From assembly GCF_026410195.1 (NCBI RefSeq), contig NZ_JAPMLM010000058.1, positions 248,001 to 312,000 of the forward strand: a stretch of DNA of 64,000 nucleotides, read 5' to 3'. A program made the translations under genes and the position numbers. Position 1 is the stretch's first letter, and each line of letters begins with the position of its first letter. This document shows positions 15,641 to 24,698 of the stretch, piece by piece. This stretch comes from Xanthomarina sp. F2636L (GTDB taxonomy: Bacteria; Bacteroidota; Bacteroidia; Flavobacteriales; Flavobacteriaceae). The notes below the pieces were generated by a model. The model searched no databases and was not told the DNA's origin. It worked only from the letters and a program-made list of their open reading frames with translations.

Positions 15641-16204
15641 CTACTTCTTAATCTTTTTTAAAATCTGCCTTGCCCGTGCTTTAAAACCCGAACTCTGTAT
15701 CTGGTAATCCCGTTCTATAATTATTATTAATTCTGGATGAATCCAATCAAATTCATTTCCAAAGAGGAAAAGTGTGTTCATAGAATATGCTTTGGGTGCT
15801 ATTTTCTCATCGTTAATCATATAATCAAAACAAGTTTCTACAATTAGCTCTTTGTGTTTATTGGTTAAAATTAATTGTACCTTATTCGCTGTTTTAGAAA
15901 AATATGCTTTTGCTAAATACTCACATATTTTTGCAATTGGTCTTACTGCTGGATCTAAATGCACCTTATTAATATTTTCAGTAAATACATCCAAGTAAGG
16001 AAGTAGTAATTCTAAGTTGTCGGCGCATACAAACTCTAAGACCCAAGCTGCTCTGCAAGATGTTTTGTCATCTACATCAAATAGAATATCCAGTAAATCA
16101 GGAAGTAGTTCTGGTGTGTCTAAAATTAAATTAGCATACTTCAAACGCTTGTCTCGCGTATGATTCACGAAATTTAATTCATTATAAAGTTGGTCTTTAG
16201 TCAC
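15641..16204 (-). CDS. Conserved helical-repeat (HEAT-like) protein of unknown function
   Basis: Protein of 187 residues, all-helical by composition, with repeated helix pairs (LLPDLLDILFDVDDKTSCRA, AWVLEFVCADNLELLLPYL) reminiscent of HEAT repeats. It ends in a basic stretch (KARARQILKKIKK). There is no signal peptide and no catalytic motif. It lies upstream of purB on the same strand, about 120 bp away. Homologues next to purB in relatives are sometimes mislabelled adenylosuccinate lyase; nothing here supports that activity. Confidence 0.65.
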   Translation of the reverse strand: MTKDQLYNELNFVNHTRDKRLKYANLILDTPELLPDLLDILFDVDDKTSCRAAWVLEFVCADNLELLLPYLDVFTENINKVHLDPAVRPIAKICEYLAKAYFSKTANKVQLILTNKHKELIVETCFDYMINDEKIAPKAYSMNTLFLFGNEFDWIHPELIIIIERDYQIQSSGFKARARQILKKIKK

Positions 16205-16242
16205 AAGAAATACTTATTTTTATTTTCTGAAACTATTCAAAA

Positions 16243-16716
16243 ATGAAAACTACAAAAAAAATATTACTAGTAGTGCTAATTGTATTTGTTGTTGCTCAAT
16301 TTTTTGGTCCTGAAAAGAATGAAGGCGATTTTGTTTCTTTAGAACCTTTTTTATCTGAAACTAATCCGCCAGAAAATATTAAAGCTATTTTAAAAGAAAC
16401 TTGTTACGATTGCCATTCCAATGTTACAAAGTACCCGTGGTACAGTAGTGTTACGCCAGTAAACTACTGGATGGCAGATCATGTAAAACATGGAAAAAAG
16501 CATTTTAATATGTCTAATTGGGAAGGTTTATCGGTTAAAAAGAAGGATCATAAATTTGATGAACTTATAGAGATGATTGAAGAAAAAGAAATGCCTTTAC
16601 CTTCTTATACATGGACACATCAAGAAGCCAAGCTTTCAGAGTCTCAAATTCAAGATATGGTGGAATGGGCCAAACAAGTGCGGTTTAAGTATAGTTTGAT
16701 ACCAAAGCCAGAATAA
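16243..16716 (+). CDS. Haem-binding domain protein (PF14376-type), membrane-anchored
   Basis: Protein of 157 residues with an N-terminal membrane helix (about residues 6-21) and one c-type haem motif CYDCH at residues 54-58, followed by WYSSVTPVNYWMADHVKHGK, the typical Haem_bd pattern. A conserved later part includes KEMPLPSYTWTHQEAKLS. It is a periplasmic monohaem cytochrome-like protein, probably in electron transfer or haem handling; the partner is unknown. The downstream glycosyltransferase starts 17 bp later. Confidence 0.85.
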   Translation: MKTTKKILLVVLIVFVVAQFFGPEKNEGDFVSLEPFLSETNPPENIKAILKETCYDCHSNVTKYPWYSSVTPVNYWMADHVKHGKKHFNMSNWEGLSVKKKDHKFDELIEMIEEKEMPLPSYTWTHQEAKLSESQIQDMVEWAKQVRFKYSLIPKPE

Positions 16717-16732
16717 AATATTCAAATTTTTC

Positions 16733-17965
16733 ATGTATAAAAACTTACTTATAGTTGGTTACGTTTGGCCAGAGCCTGAAAGTTCAGCTGCTGGAAGTAG
16801 AATGTTACAAATAATTGAGTTATTTCAATCTAAAAACTACAACATTACTTTTGCAAGTCCTTGTGCTAAAAACGACAATGCTTTTAATCTAGAAAGTATT
16901 CAAGTGACACAAATTCCTATTGAACTGAATAACTCCAGTTTTGATGTTTTTGTTAAGAAATTAAACCCAAATGTGGTTTTATTTGATAGATTTATGATGG
17001 AAGAGCAATTTGGTTGGCGCGTGGCTGAACAATGCCCGAATGCGTTAAGAATACTTGATACAGAAGATTTACACGGTTTACGAAAAGGCAGGCAATTGGC
17101 ATTAAAGGCAAATAAGCCTTTTGGTTTAGAATATTTATTTAATGATACTTCAAAACGAGAAATAGCGAGTATATATAGATGCGATTTAACTTTAATTATT
17201 TCTGAAGTTGAAATGGACCTTCTAGAATTAAAGTTTAAAGTGCCCAAAACTATTTTGTGTTATTTGCCTTTTTTATTAGAGAAAATAGCAACTTCTGATA
17301 TTGAAAAACTCCCGAGATTTGAATCTAGAAAACACTTTATAAGTATTGGAAATTTTCTTCACGAACCTAACTATAATGCCGTTTTATATTTGAAAGAAAC
17401 TATTTGGCCTTTAATTAGAAAGCAATTACCAAAAGCAGAATTACATGTTTATGGCGCTTATGTTTCTCAAAAAGTAACCCAGTTACACAACGAGAAAACA
17501 GGTTTTTTAGTAAAGGGTTTTGCAAAAGATGTTTCAAGCGTTATGCAGATCTCAAAAATATGTTTGGCACCTATTCGGTTTGGAGCTGGATTAAAAGGAA
17601 AGTTGGTAGATGCCATGACATATGGAACGCCATGTGTTACTACACGTATTGGAGCAGAAGGCATGTTTGGAGAATTAGATCCTAATGGATTTATTGAAGA
17701 TGATCCACAAGAGTTTGCAGATAAATGTGTGGCTTTATATATAAATGAAAAACTTTGGATAGAAAAACAGAAAAATGGTTTTAAAATTATCAACCAGCGC
17801 TTTCAAAAGGAGCAATTTAACTCTGTGTTTATTGATAGAATTGAAGAAATTATAAAGCATTTGGAGAATCATCGCCTAAGTAATTTTACAGGACAAATGC
17901 TTCAACATCAGAGTATGCAAAGTACCAAATATATGAGTAAATGGATTGAGGGAAAGAATAAGTAA
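16733..17965 (+). CDS. Glycosyltransferase, GT-B fold (family 4-like)
   Basis: Protein of 410 residues with a Rossmann-like N-terminal half (NLLIVGYVWPEPESSAAGSRM) and a C-terminal nucleotide-sugar half. The latter holds HFISIGNFLHEPNYNAVLYL, then the donor-binding APIRFGAGLKGKLVDAMTYG and TRIGAEGM. It would transfer a sugar to an envelope polysaccharide or lipid. It stands alone, outside any polysaccharide cluster, so the product cannot be named. The stop lies 1 bp from the convergent thioredoxin-like gene. Confidence 0.85.
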   Translation: MYKNLLIVGYVWPEPESSAAGSRMLQIIELFQSKNYNITFASPCAKNDNAFNLESIQVTQIPIELNNSSFDVFVKKLNPNVVLFDRFMMEEQFGWRVAEQCPNALRILDTEDLHGLRKGRQLALKANKPFGLEYLFNDTSKREIASIYRCDLTLIISEVEMDLLELKFKVPKTILCYLPFLLEKIATSDIEKLPRFESRKHFISIGNFLHEPNYNAVLYLKETIWPLIRKQLPKAELHVYGAYVSQKVTQLHNEKTGFLVKGFAKDVSSVMQISKICLAPIRFGAGLKGKLVDAMTYGTPCVTTRIGAEGMFGELDPNGFIEDDPQEFADKCVALYINEKLWIEKQKNGFKIINQRFQKEQFNSVFIDRIEEIIKHLENHRLSNFTGQMLQHQSMQSTKYMSKWIEGKNK

Positions 17966-17966
17966 A

Positions 17967-18527
17967 CTAGTCTTTTCTCCACTTAATATTACAGCCAATA
18001 CTCGGTTTTTGTGTATTTGTGTTTTCCTTGTTTTCAAGAATGCAATTTAAAGCATGACGTATGTCTTTTCCATTAACAGGTAGGTTGTTTTCTGGTCTTG
18101 AATCGTCTAACTGACCTCTATAAACTAATTTTAAATCTTGATTAAAAACATAGAAATCTGGAGTACATGCAGCTTTGTATGCTTTAGCTACTTCTTGAGA
18201 CTTATCGTATAAATATGGAAATATAAATCCTTGTTCTATGGCATTTTTCTTCATCATTTCTGGTGAGTCTTGAGGATAATTCTCAACGTCGTTACTAGAA
18301 ATAGCTATAAAATTAACCCCTTTACTTTTGTAGTCTTTTGCCATCTGACTAATTTCACTATTAATATGTTTTACAAAAGGACAATGATTGCATATAAACA
18401 TGATAACCGTTGCTTTTAATCCTTTTATAGATTCTAAAGAATAGTTATTACCTGAAACTGTATCAGTTAATGTGAAGGAAGGTGCTTTAGTTTCTAAAGG
18501 AAGCATATTTGAAGGAGTACTAGCCAT
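17967..18527 (-). CDS. Thioredoxin-family/AhpC-TSA-like protein
   Basis: Protein of 186 residues with a thioredoxin fold: KATVIMFICNHCPFVKHIN carries a CxxC pair (C46, C49), followed by FIAISSNDVENYPQDSPEMM and the cis-Pro region ACTPDFYVF. No signal peptide was seen, so it is probably cytoplasmic. It likely acts as a thiol-disulfide reductase or peroxiredoxin-like enzyme. The tail SIGCNIKWRKD holds another Cys, typical of this subgroup. Gene calls elsewhere name it redoxin or thioredoxin family. Confidence 0.88.
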   Translation of the reverse strand: MASTPSNMLPLETKAPSFTLTDTVSGNNYSLESIKGLKATVIMFICNHCPFVKHINSEISQMAKDYKSKGVNFIAISSNDVENYPQDSPEMMKKNAIEQGFIFPYLYDKSQEVAKAYKAACTPDFYVFNQDLKLVYRGQLDDSRPENNLPVNGKDIRHALNCILENKENTNTQKPSIGCNIKWRKD

Positions 18528-18677
18528 ATTTTTAATTTTTCACTAAAATATAAAATACAATTTTATAATCAGTATTCCAAATCAATAAGAATTACATGGA
18601 TATACTTATATTGCAGAACTATTTACTAAAAACAACTATTTGTTTTTCTTAAAAATCCAGCTAACTAACTTTTAAAG

Positions 18678-19013
18678 ATGAGTGATACCATTCAATTTGA
18701 AGATTTTGTAAAAGTAGATTTACGTATAGGAACCATTTTGGAAGTAGCCGATTTTCCTGAAGCACGAAAACCTGCATATCAACTAACCATAGATTTTGGA
18801 GACTTAGGAATAAAGAAAACTTCTGCTCAAATAACAACACTTTATAAAAAAGAAGATTTATTAGACAAACAAATTGTTGCAGTTGTTAACTTTCCAAGAA
18901 AGCAAATAGCCTCTTTTATGAGCGATTGTTTAATATTAGGAGCTGTAAATGCTGAAAATGTGATTCTATTAAACCCTGAAACTAAAGTTAAAAACGGAAC
19001 AACAGTCTCTTAA
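18678..19013 (+). CDS. csaA: tRNA-binding protein, CsaA
   Basis: Protein of 111 residues made only of the tRNA-binding OB fold (FEDFVKVDLRIGTILEVADF near the start, KKTSAQIT in the middle, NFPRKQIASFMSDCLILGA near the end). Size and motifs match CsaA, a dimeric tRNA-binding protein with export-chaperone activity reported in Bacillus. The symporter gene starts 4 bp downstream and the acyltransferase overlaps that in turn, so the three form one operon. Confidence 0.92.
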   Translation: MSDTIQFEDFVKVDLRIGTILEVADFPEARKPAYQLTIDFGDLGIKKTSAQITTLYKKEDLLDKQIVAVVNFPRKQIASFMSDCLILGAVNAENVILLNPETKVKNGTTVS

Positions 19014-19016
19014 TTT

Positions 19017-19931
19017 ATGTTAGAACTAGACCAAGTAAAGATTAATTTTGACAATCAGAGTCTTTGGATATTAAACATAGCACTTGCTATAATAATGTTT
19101 GGCGTAGCTCTTGGTATAAAACTAGAAGACTTTAAACGTTTATTTAAACAACCTAAATTGGTTTTGATTGGGGTTTTGTTGCAGTTTGTTTTGTTACCGT
19201 TTCTTACATTTTTACTTATTTTAATTATTAAACCACAACCTAGTATCGCTCTTGGTATGATGATGGTTGCAGCTTGTCCAGGAGGAAATATTTCTAATTT
19301 TATGACACATTTGGCACATGGAAATACAGCACTATCTGTTAGTTTAACAGCTTTTGCTACTTTTATAGCCGTGTTTATGACTCCTTTCAATTTTCAGTTT
19401 TATGGATATTTGTATGAACCAACATCTTTATTATTAAAAGAAGTTCAGTTAAATCCGTTGGAACTCTTAGAGCTTGTTGTAATTATTTTAGGTATTCCTT
19501 TGATATTAGGTATGCTGCTCCGTGCAAAAAATGAAAAGCTTGCTATTTTAATATCTAAACGCTTAAAACCTCTTTCCATTATTGTGTTTGTTATTATTGT
19601 TGTGATGGCTTTTACTAAAAACATAGATGTATTCAATAATTATGCACATCATGTTATTGGTATTGGCATCCTTCATAACCTTCTAGCAATTTTACTAGGA
19701 TTTACAGTTGCTAAGGCTTTTAATTTATCGCTTGAAAATCAAAAAACTTTAGCTATCGAAACAGGCATACAGAACTCTGGTTTGGGATTGTTATTAATTT
19801 TTACTTTTTTCGATGGGCTTGGAGGAATGGCAATTATGGCTGCTTTTTGGGGTATCTGGCATATAATTTCAGGCCTAGTAATTTCTTATTATTGGTCTTA
19901 TAAAGAAAATAAAATACTAGAAGTCTCTTGA
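19017..19931 (+). CDS. Bile acid:sodium symporter (BASS) family transporter
   Basis: Inner-membrane protein of 304 residues with about nine hydrophobic helices. It carries the BASS landmarks ACPGGNISNFMTHLAHGN (residues 83-100) and the EXXXQN-type IETGIQNSGLGLLL near residue 246. The family moves organic acids with sodium; bacterial members often carry pantoate, keto acids or related compounds, and the substrate here is open. It sits between csaA and an acyltransferase whose start overlaps its stop. Confidence 0.9.
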   Translation: MLELDQVKINFDNQSLWILNIALAIIMFGVALGIKLEDFKRLFKQPKLVLIGVLLQFVLLPFLTFLLILIIKPQPSIALGMMMVAACPGGNISNFMTHLAHGNTALSVSLTAFATFIAVFMTPFNFQFYGYLYEPTSLLLKEVQLNPLELLELVVIILGIPLILGMLLRAKNEKLAILISKRLKPLSIIVFVIIVVMAFTKNIDVFNNYAHHVIGIGILHNLLAILLGFTVAKAFNLSLENQKTLAIETGIQNSGLGLLLIFTFFDGLGGMAIMAAFWGIWHIISGLVISYYWSYKENKILEVS

Positions 19932-20959
19932 GAAAACTTTGGCTACATACGGTTAAAATATACATATCTATTGGGTTATTTTTTTATTACAAAAAAATTA
20001 CTGTTGTTAAAGAAAGTTCCATACCAAAAAACAAACCCCTTTTGTTTCTGTCAAATCACCAGAATGCTTTAATAGATGCTTTATTGATTGCAACAACTTC
20101 TGGAAGATTCTCTTATTTTTTAACACGAGCTAGTGTCTTTAAAAAAACAATGGTTTCCAAACTATTACATAGTGTAAACATGTTACCAGTTTACAGAGTT
20201 AGGGATGGCTGGAGTACAATTAGTAAGAATAATTTTATTTTTAAAACCTGTACAGAAAAACTTAAAACAAATCAAGCAGTAGCTCTTTTTCCAGAAGGAA
20301 ATCATCATATAAACAGAACGGTTAGACCTTTAAGTAAAGGGTTTACCAGGATTATTTTCGAGGCCTTAAGTACCTATCCGGATTTAGATTTGCAATTGGT
20401 GCCAATTGGTATAAACTATAAAGAAGGCACCACTTATGGAGATAGTGTTTCTTTATATTATGGAACTCCTATTCCAGCCAAATCAATGGTTTCTAATTTC
20501 TCTAATGAAGAAGTGATTACTTTAAGACAAACTGTTCAAAGCCAAATAAAAGGTTTAACAACACATATTGAAAGTGATGTTTATGCTGAAACCATAGAGA
20601 AACTAAATGTTTTGAATGTGGATTATTTAAACCCGAAAGCTGTTAATAATTGCATTGAAACAAACTTTCAACAATGTGAAACAAAACCAAAGCAAACTAA
20701 AAACGGGATTAAACAACTTTTTACTAGCTTGTTAATTTTAAATCTGTTTATACCAGTTGTAATTTGGAGGTATTATATAAAACCTAAAATCGCCGAAGTA
20801 GAGTTCCTTGCTACTTTCAGGTTTGCAATAGCCATAACTATAGTGCCAATTTGGTTATTGCTTATTTGTATTGTAATTGCTTTAAATTTTGGTTTAATTT
20901 ATGGTGTAGCTTATGTTATAGCAGTTTTGCTGATCGCCTTAATTAGTGTTAAACTATAA
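19928..20959 (+). CDS. 1-acyl-glycerol-3-phosphate acyltransferase-like (PlsC/GPAT family)
   Basis: Protein of 343 residues. The catalytic block FLSNHQNALIDALL carries His and Asp in the HX5D spacing of this subfamily, and the phosphate-binding block is LFPEGNHH. Two or three hydrophobic helices close the C-terminus (about residues 265-343), so it is membrane-bound. It acylates a lysophospholipid or glycerol phosphate. Translation appears to start at a TTG that overlaps the preceding TGA (TTGA), since no ATG lies in frame before the conserved region. The upstream gene is therefore probably coupled to it. Confidence 0.85.
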   Translation: MRKLWLHTVKIYISIGLFFYYKKITVVKESSIPKNKPLLFLSNHQNALIDALLIATTSGRFSYFLTRASVFKKTMVSKLLHSVNMLPVYRVRDGWSTISKNNFIFKTCTEKLKTNQAVALFPEGNHHINRTVRPLSKGFTRIIFEALSTYPDLDLQLVPIGINYKEGTTYGDSVSLYYGTPIPAKSMVSNFSNEEVITLRQTVQSQIKGLTTHIESDVYAETIEKLNVLNVDYLNPKAVNNCIETNFQQCETKPKQTKNGIKQLFTSLLILNLFIPVVIWRYYIKPKIAEVEFLATFRFAIAITIVPIWLLLICIVIALNFGLIYGVAYVIAVLLIALISVKL

Positions 20960-20970
20960 TTTTTTTTCAT

Positions 20971-20999
20971 AAAAAAAGCCACTACAGAGTAATGGCTTT
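20971..20999 (-). terminator. Intrinsic terminator of the PUR-domain gene
   Basis: AAAGCCA-C-TAC-AGA-GTA-A-TGGCTTT pairs well, and a run of seven A on the plus strand gives a U-run for the minus-strand transcript. Plus-strand use is weaker because only three T follow. Confidence 0.7.
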
Positions 21000-21018
21000 A
21001 AACGATGTGATATGTTTC

Positions 21019-21408
21019 TTAGATATCGTCGAAATCTATATCAGTAAACTTTTCAGTAGAGTTGTTTTCAACAGTTGTATCAACTTTATCATTTTGTGTT
21101 TCGTATTCTTTTTTGAAGTCTTTTTGATGACGTTCGCTTATTACTTCATCTCCTTTTTCGTTAATGATGTAATCAGTCATTTCATTTAGAATACTATTAA
21201 ACTCTGTAAAATCTTCTTTGTATAAATAGATTTTATGTTTTTTATAATGAAACGATCCATCATCATTTGTAAATTTCTTGCTTTCAGTAACAGTTAAGTA
21301 ATAATCTCCAGCTTTTGTGGATCTAACATCAAAGAAATATGTTCTTCTACCAGCTCTTAATACTTTAGAAAAAATCTCTTCTTTCTCCATCATGTCATTA
21401 TTATTCAT
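21019..21408 (-). CDS. DUF3276 PUR-domain nucleic-acid-binding protein
   Basis: Protein of 129 residues. The PUR repeat covers about residues 7-90 (EEIFSKVLRAGRRTYFFDVRSTKAGDYYLTVTESK, then HKIYLYKEDFTEFNSILNEM). An acidic tail follows. Bacteroidota PUR proteins dimerise and bind single-stranded DNA or RNA like eukaryotic Pur-alpha. It is usually a stand-alone, highly expressed gene, as here. The physiological role is not settled. Confidence 0.92.
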   Translation of the reverse strand: MNNNDMMEKEEIFSKVLRAGRRTYFFDVRSTKAGDYYLTVTESKKFTNDDGSFHYKKHKIYLYKEDFTEFNSILNEMTDYIINEKGDEVISERHQKDFKKEYETQNDKVDTTVENNSTEKFTDIDFDDI

Positions 21409-21565
21409 AATCGTATTGTTGTTTATAATAGTTTTCCAAAAATCTAAAAAAAACAGTTACCAACCAACATTTTGCGTTAATTCTTTTTATTCAAATTATA
21501 ATTATATCTGCATGGTGTAACTACCATAGGTATAACTATCTGTAATTTAAACGCTGAATAAGAAC

Positions 21566-23320
21566 TTAATTGGTTGTCTCACTTAATTGTTTTAAATAAA
21601 GATTTTTATAATAACCATCTATATCTACTAGTGTTTCATGATTTCCAGTTTGTATAATTTCTCCATCATCTAATACAATAATCTGATCGGCATTTTTTAC
21701 AGAAGAAACTCTATGACTTACAATAATGGTTGTTTTTCCTTTTGCTAAATTTTGAAGATGTTTCAGGATTTTCTCTTCAGTTTCTGTATCGACAGCAGAT
21801 AGTGAGTCGTCCAGCAATAAGATTTTTGGGTCTTTAATAATAGCTCTAGCTATAGATATTCGTTGTTTTTGTCCACCAGAAAGAGTAATTCCTCTCTCTC
21901 CTAAAATAGTGTTATAACCTTTATTAAAAGTGGTGATGTTATTGTGAACTTGCGCGTATTTTGCAGCTTGAATAACCTCTTGATCTGTCGCATTTTCTTT
22001 ACCAAATTTAATATTGTTTTTTATGGTATCCGAAAACAAAAAGGCATCTTGAGGTACATAGCCAATACTATCTCTTAAACTCATTAAATTTAGTTTGTCA
22101 ATAGGTTTGTTGTCTATTAGCAACTCGCCTTTTTCAACATCATATAATCGTCCAATTAAATCTAAAATGGTAGATTTTCCAGAACCGGTTTTTCCTATGA
22201 TAGCTAAGGTTTTACCGTGTTTTAATTGAAAAGACACGCCTTTTAATGCTTTAATATTCGTGTCGTTATATGTAAAATGAACATTCTTAAATTCGATATC
22301 TCCAATTATGTTAGACGGTTCTGGAGCCGTATTCGTTATTTCTGGTGTTATTTTTAAGAATTCGTTAATACGTTTTTGAGATGCTTCGGCTTGCTGAACA
22401 ATAGAAGTCACCCAACCTACAGTGGCTACCGGCCAAGTAAGCATATTAACATAAATAATAAATTTTGTTATTACTCCTAAACTAATTTCGCCATGAATGT
22501 ATTGTAAGCCACCAACATATATTACGATGATGTTGCTGATACCAATAAGTAAAATCATCATTGGAAAGAAAAATGCCCTTATTTGTACAAGGCTTAATTG
22601 TTTTTGTTTGCTAGTTTCAGATAGTTCATTAAAATCTTTTGAGGTTTCATTTTCTAATCCGTAGGCTTTAATAATAGAAATGCCACTAAACGATTCCTGT
22701 GTGGAAGAAGATAAATGGGATAAATACTGTTGTACAACCGTACTTCTTTTATGTATTTCTTTGCTTAACTTATAAATAATAAAAGATAAAATGGGTAATG
22801 GAATAATGGTATAGAGCGTTAATAATGGTGCTTGTTTGTACATAAAACCAATGGAGATAGCAAACAGTGTAATGGTGTTAATACTATACATAATAGCAGG
22901 ACCTACATACATGCGTACACGACTAACATCTTCACTAATTCTATTCATTAAGTCGCCAGTTCGGTTATTTTTATAAAACTTTAATGGTAAGATCTGATAA
23001 TGTTTGTAGACTTCGTTTTTTAAATCGTATTCAATGTATCGAGACACATTAATAATAGTTTGTCTCATAAAGAAAGTTAGTAATCCTGTAATTAACGCAG
23101 CTCCAATAATGTAAAAAATATTGATTAATAGCTCCTTTTTCACGACTACTATGTCGGTAATTTCCCCTTGTAAATATTCGTTAACAACATCTATAGAAGA
23201 CCCAATAAGTTCAGGTGTAATTAAGAGGAATATTTTTGAGATTATAGTAATTAAAATACCAATTATTAATTGCCATTTATATTTAAAAAAATACTTATTG
23301 AGGTGTTGTAATTCTTTCAT
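21566..23320 (-). CDS. ABC exporter, fused permease-ATPase (MsbA-like)
   Basis: Half-transporter of 584 residues. The six-helix transmembrane domain covers about residues 1-310. The ATPase domain has Walker A GKTGSGKST near residue 373, the signature LSGGQKQR near residue 475 and Walker B KILLLDDSLSAVD near residue 494. It works as a homodimer exporting lipids or drugs. The family includes MsbA and LmrA/BmrA-type pumps, and the substrate cannot be read from sequence. It diverges from the leucine dehydrogenase gene. Confidence 0.93.
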   Translation of the reverse strand: MKELQHLNKYFFKYKWQLIIGILITIISKIFLLITPELIGSSIDVVNEYLQGEITDIVVVKKELLINIFYIIGAALITGLLTFFMRQTIINVSRYIEYDLKNEVYKHYQILPLKFYKNNRTGDLMNRISEDVSRVRMYVGPAIMYSINTITLFAISIGFMYKQAPLLTLYTIIPLPILSFIIYKLSKEIHKRSTVVQQYLSHLSSSTQESFSGISIIKAYGLENETSKDFNELSETSKQKQLSLVQIRAFFFPMMILLIGISNIIVIYVGGLQYIHGEISLGVITKFIIYVNMLTWPVATVGWVTSIVQQAEASQKRINEFLKITPEITNTAPEPSNIIGDIEFKNVHFTYNDTNIKALKGVSFQLKHGKTLAIIGKTGSGKSTILDLIGRLYDVEKGELLIDNKPIDKLNLMSLRDSIGYVPQDAFLFSDTIKNNIKFGKENATDQEVIQAAKYAQVHNNITTFNKGYNTILGERGITLSGGQKQRISIARAIIKDPKILLLDDSLSAVDTETEEKILKHLQNLAKGKTTIIVSHRVSSVKNADQIIVLDDGEIIQTGNHETLVDIDGYYKNLYLKQLSETTN

Positions 23321-23375
23321 TTAACTAGTTGAAACGCATAAAGTTTTTAACAATTTCGCATTTTTCCATTAATAA

Positions 23376-23407
23376 TTTGTGTTTACCTTAATAATGGATT
23401 AATTTTG
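23376..23407 (+). promoter_or_regulatory. Promoter of the leucine dehydrogenase gene
   Basis: TTTG (23376-23379), 20 bp, TAATTTTG (23400-23407). Transcription would start near 23413, which places any start codon before that outside the transcript and supports the ATG at 23466. Confidence 0.65.
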
Positions 23408-23465
23408 CAAGTTGTTTTTAATAATTATTAAAAACAAAATCTATAACATTAAATCTAAAAATAAA

Positions 23466-24569
23466 ATGGTTACAGACGTTATTAACGCAAACGAACTTCA
23501 CAAAGTCGACCCAGTTTTCGGTCAACTTTCATTCGATAATCATGAGCAAGTTGTGTTTTGCAACGACAAAGATACAGGATTAAAAGCAATAATAGGAATT
23601 CATAATACAGTATTAGGTCCAGCACTTGGAGGAACTAGAATGTGGAATTACACAAATGAATGGGAGGCCTTAAATGATGTACTTCGTCTATCAAGAGGTA
23701 TGACTTTTAAGTCTGCCATAACTGGTTTAAATCTAGGTGGAGGTAAAGCTGTTATTATTGGAGATGCTAAAACTCAGAAAACTCCAGAATTAATGAGGAA
23801 ATTTGGAGAATTTGTTCATTCTTTAAGTGGAAGATATATTACTGCTGAAGATGTTGGAATGACCACTGCAGACATGGACACTGTACGAGAAATAACTCCT
23901 TATGTAACCGGTATTTCAGAATCTTTAGGAGGGTCAGGCAACCCATCGCCAATTACAGGATACGGTGTTTTTATGGGAATGAAAGCTGCAGCTAAATTTA
24001 AATTTGGTTCAGATGTATTAGAAGATAAAAATATCTTTGTTCAAGGTATAGGTAATGTTGGAGAAGCACTTGTAGAACATTTAGTAGATGAAGGAGCTAA
24101 AGTTACTATTTCAGATATAAACCAAGAGCGTTTAGAAGAGATAAGAAAAAAGTACGGTGTCACAATTTATGGGGGTAGCGATTTATATTCAGAAGAAATG
24201 GATGTTTATGCACCTTGTGCGCTTGGAGCAACTATAAACGACGATACCATTTATAAAATAAAAGCTAAGGTTATTGCTGGAGCAGCAAATAATCAATTAG
24301 CTGTTGAAGAGAAACATGGAAAAATTCTTCAAGAAAGAGGTATTGTGTATGCACCAGACTTCTTAATTAATGCTGGAGGTATTATTAATGTATATGCAGA
24401 GTTAGAAGGTTACGATAGAAAAGAAATTATGCGTAAAACTGAAAATATTTACAATACGACCTTGGAAATATTAACAAATGCTAAAACGCATAATATTACA
24501 ACCAATCATGCAGCATTAAATATTGCTCAAAATAGAATTGAGACAAGAAAAAAAGAGAATAAGAGATAA
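23466..24569 (+). CDS. Leucine/branched-chain amino acid dehydrogenase
   Basis: NAD-dependent oxidative deaminase of 367 residues (Glu/Leu/Phe/Val dehydrogenase family). Catalytic lysines are K82 (MTFKSA) and K94 (GGGKAV). The NAD domain shows GIGNVGEALVEHL near residue 199. The ATG at 23466 is preferred over longer frames because the promoter lies just upstream and because homologues begin close to this point. It starts branched-chain amino acid breakdown, feeding the acyl-CoA pathway that ends in HMG-CoA lyase for leucine (a lyase is encoded at 36206). Confidence 0.92.
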   Translation: MVTDVINANELHKVDPVFGQLSFDNHEQVVFCNDKDTGLKAIIGIHNTVLGPALGGTRMWNYTNEWEALNDVLRLSRGMTFKSAITGLNLGGGKAVIIGDAKTQKTPELMRKFGEFVHSLSGRYITAEDVGMTTADMDTVREITPYVTGISESLGGSGNPSPITGYGVFMGMKAAAKFKFGSDVLEDKNIFVQGIGNVGEALVEHLVDEGAKVTISDINQERLEEIRKKYGVTIYGGSDLYSEEMDVYAPCALGATINDDTIYKIKAKVIAGAANNQLAVEEKHGKILQERGIVYAPDFLINAGGIINVYAELEGYDRKEIMRKTENIYNTTLEILTNAKTHNITTNHAALNIAQNRIETRKKENKR

Positions 24570-24596
24570 TTCTTTAAAATAATATTATTTTTGCGA

Positions 24597-24626
24597 GGCG
24601 ATAGTTACATAACTTTCGCCTTTTTT
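24597..24626 (+). terminator. Intrinsic terminator after leucine dehydrogenase
   Basis: GGCGA-T-AGTTA-CA-TAACT-T-TCGCC is an almost perfect hairpin, followed by TTTTTT, 28 bp after the stop. A TATTTTTG box at 24586 lies just before it, but without a -33 partner. Confidence 0.85.
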
Positions 24627-24698
24627 AATTGAAAGAAAACTGTTATTTCTAATTAAAGGAATTTCATTAAATATTAAATATTAAAGTTCTTTGTATAT

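Noticed and set aside
23412-23465. Longer N-terminus for leucine dehydrogenase
   Set aside because: It would begin at the predicted transcript start and adds an Ile/Lys/Asn-rich stretch absent from the family.
24586-24593. TATTTTTG as a nusB promoter
   Set aside because: It has no -33 partner and is followed at once by a strong terminator hairpin; it is probably a chance match.
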